From positions 115,144,936 through 115,208,935 of the forward strand of contig OZ020267.1 in the NCBI GenBank assembly GCA_963971225.1: a stretch of DNA of 64,000 nucleotides, in the 5' to 3' direction. Below the pieces are notes generated by a model, which made no database searches, was not told the DNA's origin, and saw only the letters and a list, made by a program, of their open reading frames with translations. Each line of letters opens with the position of its first letter. Positions within the stretch are counted from its first letter, which is position 1. Below, piece after piece: positions 61,228 through 64,000 of the stretch. The stretch is from Melieria omissa. Lineage: Eukaryota; Arthropoda; Insecta; Diptera; Ulidiidae. A program made the translations under genes and the position numbers.

Positions 61228-62715
61228 ACTAGCTGGGCCCGCGGCTTCGCACGTAAGCTCTCTTGTTTCACCCGATACAAATTTTGAACCCATTGTTTAC
61301 CCCGTTAGATTTTGATTTTCAAAAAAGTGAAAACCACGTGTGAAATTATTTCTCCCTTAGAGTCCGTTCACAAAGTTTAAAGTCCGTGGCTCCATTAATT
61401 AATGTTTTTTTTTTACAGTTTCGCCACACAAACTTTTAACCGGTCGTTGACCCCGTCCGATTTTAATATTCGGAAAAAATGAAAAACACGTATCGAGTTA
61501 TTTTACATTTGAAGTCTTTCACCAAGTTTGAACTCAAAAGGCTAAAACAAATTGTTTCTCCATACATACTTTTAACCCGTCGTTGATCCAGTTAAATTTC
61601 GATTTTGAAAATAATGATATACAGGCGGTATAATTTTTTTTATTTTAAGTATTTTTACAATTTTTGAAGTCAATAGGCCTATCGGTTCATGTTTTTTTCG
61701 AGTCTACCCTTAAGCAAATCTTAACCCATTGTTAGTCCAGTTAAATTTTGATTTTCGAAAAATTTTAAAATACGTGTCAAATTATTTTTGGTTAAGAGTA
61801 TTTTCAGGAAGTTCGAAATCAATATGTCTCTTAAATCACTTTTCTTCATACAACACCTTAACACATGTTTTGCCCCTTTACACCCCGAATTTCAAAAAAT
61901 CCCGTCTTAGCGGAGGTTCATTTTTCAAGATGTATCTACAGTTCAAATTTCATATTTGTAGATGTGTCATTCTACTGATGAGATTTGATCGGCGTTGGTC
62001 AAGGGGCGTGACACATTTTTATGATCCAACAGTTATGCAGTACACACACATCAGTGAAACTTGGTACGAACTTTTCACTTAGTAGCACAATTCGACTAGA
62101 AGAAAGTTTTGAGCATTGGACAAGAGGGCGTGGTACGCATCAATTTTTACATACATAGATTGTTTGCCCTAATTGACTTACTGACTGATTGATTGATTGA
62201 TTCATCATCGCTCAGCCCAAACCGCAGCGGTGGAAAGTTCGTACCAAGTTTCACTGATGTGTGTGTGTACTGCATAACTGTTGGATCATAAAAATGTGTC
62301 ACGCCCCTTGACCAACGCCGATCAAATCTCATCAGTAGAATGACACATCTATGAAACGACGGTACACCAAATTTTAATGCTGTGGGACTTACAATTCCGA
62401 AGCTATTCCATTTAAAAATTTGAGTTGTATGGGCGGTGCCACCCCCCCTTGTTCAATACCCACCCCTTTCCCACGGGCGAAGGACATAATTAGATAGTAA
62501 GTTTGTACCAAAATTAATTGATGTGTGACTTATGGTTCCAAATGTATTTGTTTATATATTATGCCACGCCCCGTTTTTCCGACTTTTCTTTTTTCCTAAA
62601 CCTTCACGTAACAATTTGGAACAAACCCGCCGAAGGAAGTATCCACGTTGATCCAGTCGTTTCCAGGTTTTAAGCAGCCGAACGGACCACGATTCATTTT
62701 TATATATACCTATAG
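61228..62715. repeat. Probable dispersed non-coding repeat, ends unproven
   Basis: It opens with ACTAGCTGGGCCCGCGGCTT and closes with TTTTTATATATACCTATAGAT, a head and tail style shared by several non-coding insect repeat families. Phrases such as TTTTAACCCGTCGTTGA and AACCCATTGTTAGTCCAGTT recur with variation at roughly 60-170 base spacing through the first 650 bases, suggesting decayed internal duplication. An inverted repeat lies in the middle. The class is undetermined. Confidence 0.5.
61960..62350. repeat. Near-perfect inverted repeat, arms about 118 bases
   Basis: The segment from AGATGTGTCATTCTACTGAT (61960) to about 62077 recurs as the reverse complement at 62232-62350. The only clear differences are one CA unit and one base near the inner edge. 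The roughly 155-base spacer contains GATT repeats (62185-62201). Transcribed RNA could form a long hairpin. Confidence 0.85.
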
Positions 62716-62723
62716 ATTATTAA

Positions 62724-63244
62724 CCCTTTTGACCCCGAATTTTGCCCTGGGTCACGATATTACTTTTTGGTATTTAAATCTTGAAACACTTGCCTAAGAA
62801 GTGTGCACACGACATTTGAAGTCGCCACGCCTCTTGGTTAGAATTCTAGGTCTAGTTTACCTTGGAACAATTTTAGCTTAAAACGAGTTAAACAAATTTT
62901 GTATCAATATTTTTTAATTGCAGAAAAATTTTATAATATTGATGGAAAAATACAAAATTATCACTTTTTGATTTCATTTAACCATTATTAAAAACAGCAT
63001 TTCGATCAAACGCGCCCAATTCGTAGACTTCAATTAGAACACAAACTTTACCTGATATCGCTGCAAATTATTGGAAATTATATTGAGGACTAGAGTAACA
63101 TTTTTGTAACTTGCTTTGAATTCACTTCTAAAAATATTAATTTGATGGTGCCTACTTAAATTAAATCCATAAATCAATCGTAGCTTTTGCTATAAGATGA
63201 GAAATAGGTGAAGTTGCTCTCAGGTAACTTTGGGGTCGAAAGGG
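62724..63244. mobile_element. piggyBac-like MITE, 521 bp
   Basis: CCCTTTTGACCCCGAA at 62724 and the complement of CCCTTTCGACCCCAAA at the right end are flanked by TTAA (62720-62723 and 63245-63248). A CCC start with TTAA target is typical of piggyBac relatives. The interior is AT-rich without a protein frame. The ends differ from those of the copy at 34937, so it is a different family. Confidence 0.85.
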
Positions 63245-63248
63245 TTAA

Positions 63249-64000
63249 AATAGTTAAATAAAAGGTTGAGTTCCGCTCTACATAAATCGTTGAATTTGAT
63301 ATCAAATGATGTCTCAGTTACTACGGATGAATATTGCTCGATCTAAATGTCTCAGAGCGAACTCTTAAACTTGGTATTGCCCACTCCTGTGCCAACTGCC
63401 ACCAATAGAATCTCCGTGCTGGATGGTTGTAAAAAGTTGCATTTTACATTTTATTGTCTATGCCGAGCCAAAAAGAAGAAACAGCAGAAGAGAAAACCAA
63501 GCACAAAATTTACGACCAATCGATTTAAAGTTAACTATATGCGAAAATACAGATACAGGAACGAACGTCAAAAATTCGTACACCAGCAGCGATTGTAATA
63601 TTTGCAGATGGCTGCAAATCGGAGCGTTCCATGTGCCGCATGCTTAGAGACAACCGGAGCTGCACCCCTTCGTCGTTGGTTGGCCGAAAGCGCGAAGCAG
63701 TGTGAGAACTATCGACGGTTGGACCCACTAAATTGCAGGCTTGACTTGTTTGTATATGAAACTTTGATTAGATTTTGCGCTCGTCAATGACATTGTCGCA
63801 ACGTCAGGTGGGACGGATTTACCTGCACCCGGCTTGCAAAAGTTGATTGCTTCAATTCACCTTTTCGCTTTATGCCACTCAATTTTTCATTCACTTTACT
63901 CTGCGCCTCTCTGGCCACACTACAATGTGCGCTTAGTCCGCGTCGCAGCAACGCGCATACACTGAAAGCGCGCGCCAGCTACTTGCCGCCGTATGCAGTT
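63249..64000. other. Non-coding stretch to the right edge
   Basis: The open frame at 63347-63598 (+) is lysine-rich in its middle and matches nothing I recognise. GC content rises in the last 150 bases. A gene may lie beyond the edge, but nothing here proves it. Confidence 0.4.

Noticed and set aside
1..64000. CRISPR arrays, bacterial operons or prophage
   Set aside because: No regularly spaced direct repeats with unique spacers and no dense prokaryotic coding. The composition and transposons are those of an insect nuclear genome.

Overview
The window is 64 kb of animal nuclear DNA in which I can support no host protein-coding gene, rRNA or functional tRNA. Everything that can be named is a transposable element, a broken copy of one, a SINE or a simple repeat. 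The rest is unique-looking non-coding DNA, probably intergenic or deep intronic. The source is most likely a higher fly, probably a true fruit fly (Tephritidae). This rests on abundant CAA/CAG/GTT and CA/GT simple repeats, a tRNA-headed SINE whose body resembles one I associate from memory with tephritids, a mauritiana-type mariner, a DD41D (rosa-like) element and I-like LINE tails ending in CCTAACC. It is an inference, not a proof.

Layout. Positions 1-4200 hold a 1.5 kb TA-flanked inverted-repeat element of unknown family, inserted in a perfect 20-bp palindrome, followed by a complete mariner with an uninterrupted 343-residue transposase. Positions 4200-16300 are mostly unique, with GC-rich patches, microsatellites, one short hAT-like element and a 5'-truncated LINE tail. 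Positions 16300-18000 hold an internally deleted mariner and an 0.8 kb AAAAT satellite-like array. Positions 18000-26100 are mostly unique. Positions 26100-28900 are a cluster of short hAT-type elements, two with perfect 8-bp target duplications and one invaded by a pogo/Tigger-type MITE.

Positions 33000-35900 are a nested stack: a Tc1-like element with IR/DR ends carries two TTAA-flanked MITEs, and one of these contains a tRNA-like SINE relic. Positions 37700-42500 hold the best SINE copy, two copies of a dispersed old repeat and another TTAA element. Positions 46830-48290 hold a DD41D transposon, broken by frameshifts and by a hAT MITE. Positions 54400-63250 hold a second LINE tail, a SINE head, the third dispersed-repeat copy, a TIR element, a long inverted repeat and a piggyBac-like MITE.

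The elements do not form a pathway. They record several layers of invasion, and nesting gives a relative order. Only the mariner at 2917-4189 looks able to encode a working enzyme. Long open frames elsewhere are by-products of simple repeats or GC-rich DNA. The GC-rich patches (about 7.5, 10.3, 11.3, 14, 15.5, 20-21.8, 25.1-25.6, 36.4-37.3, 43.7-44 and 59.7-61 kb) could hold enhancers or untranslated first exons, but sequence alone does not show it.
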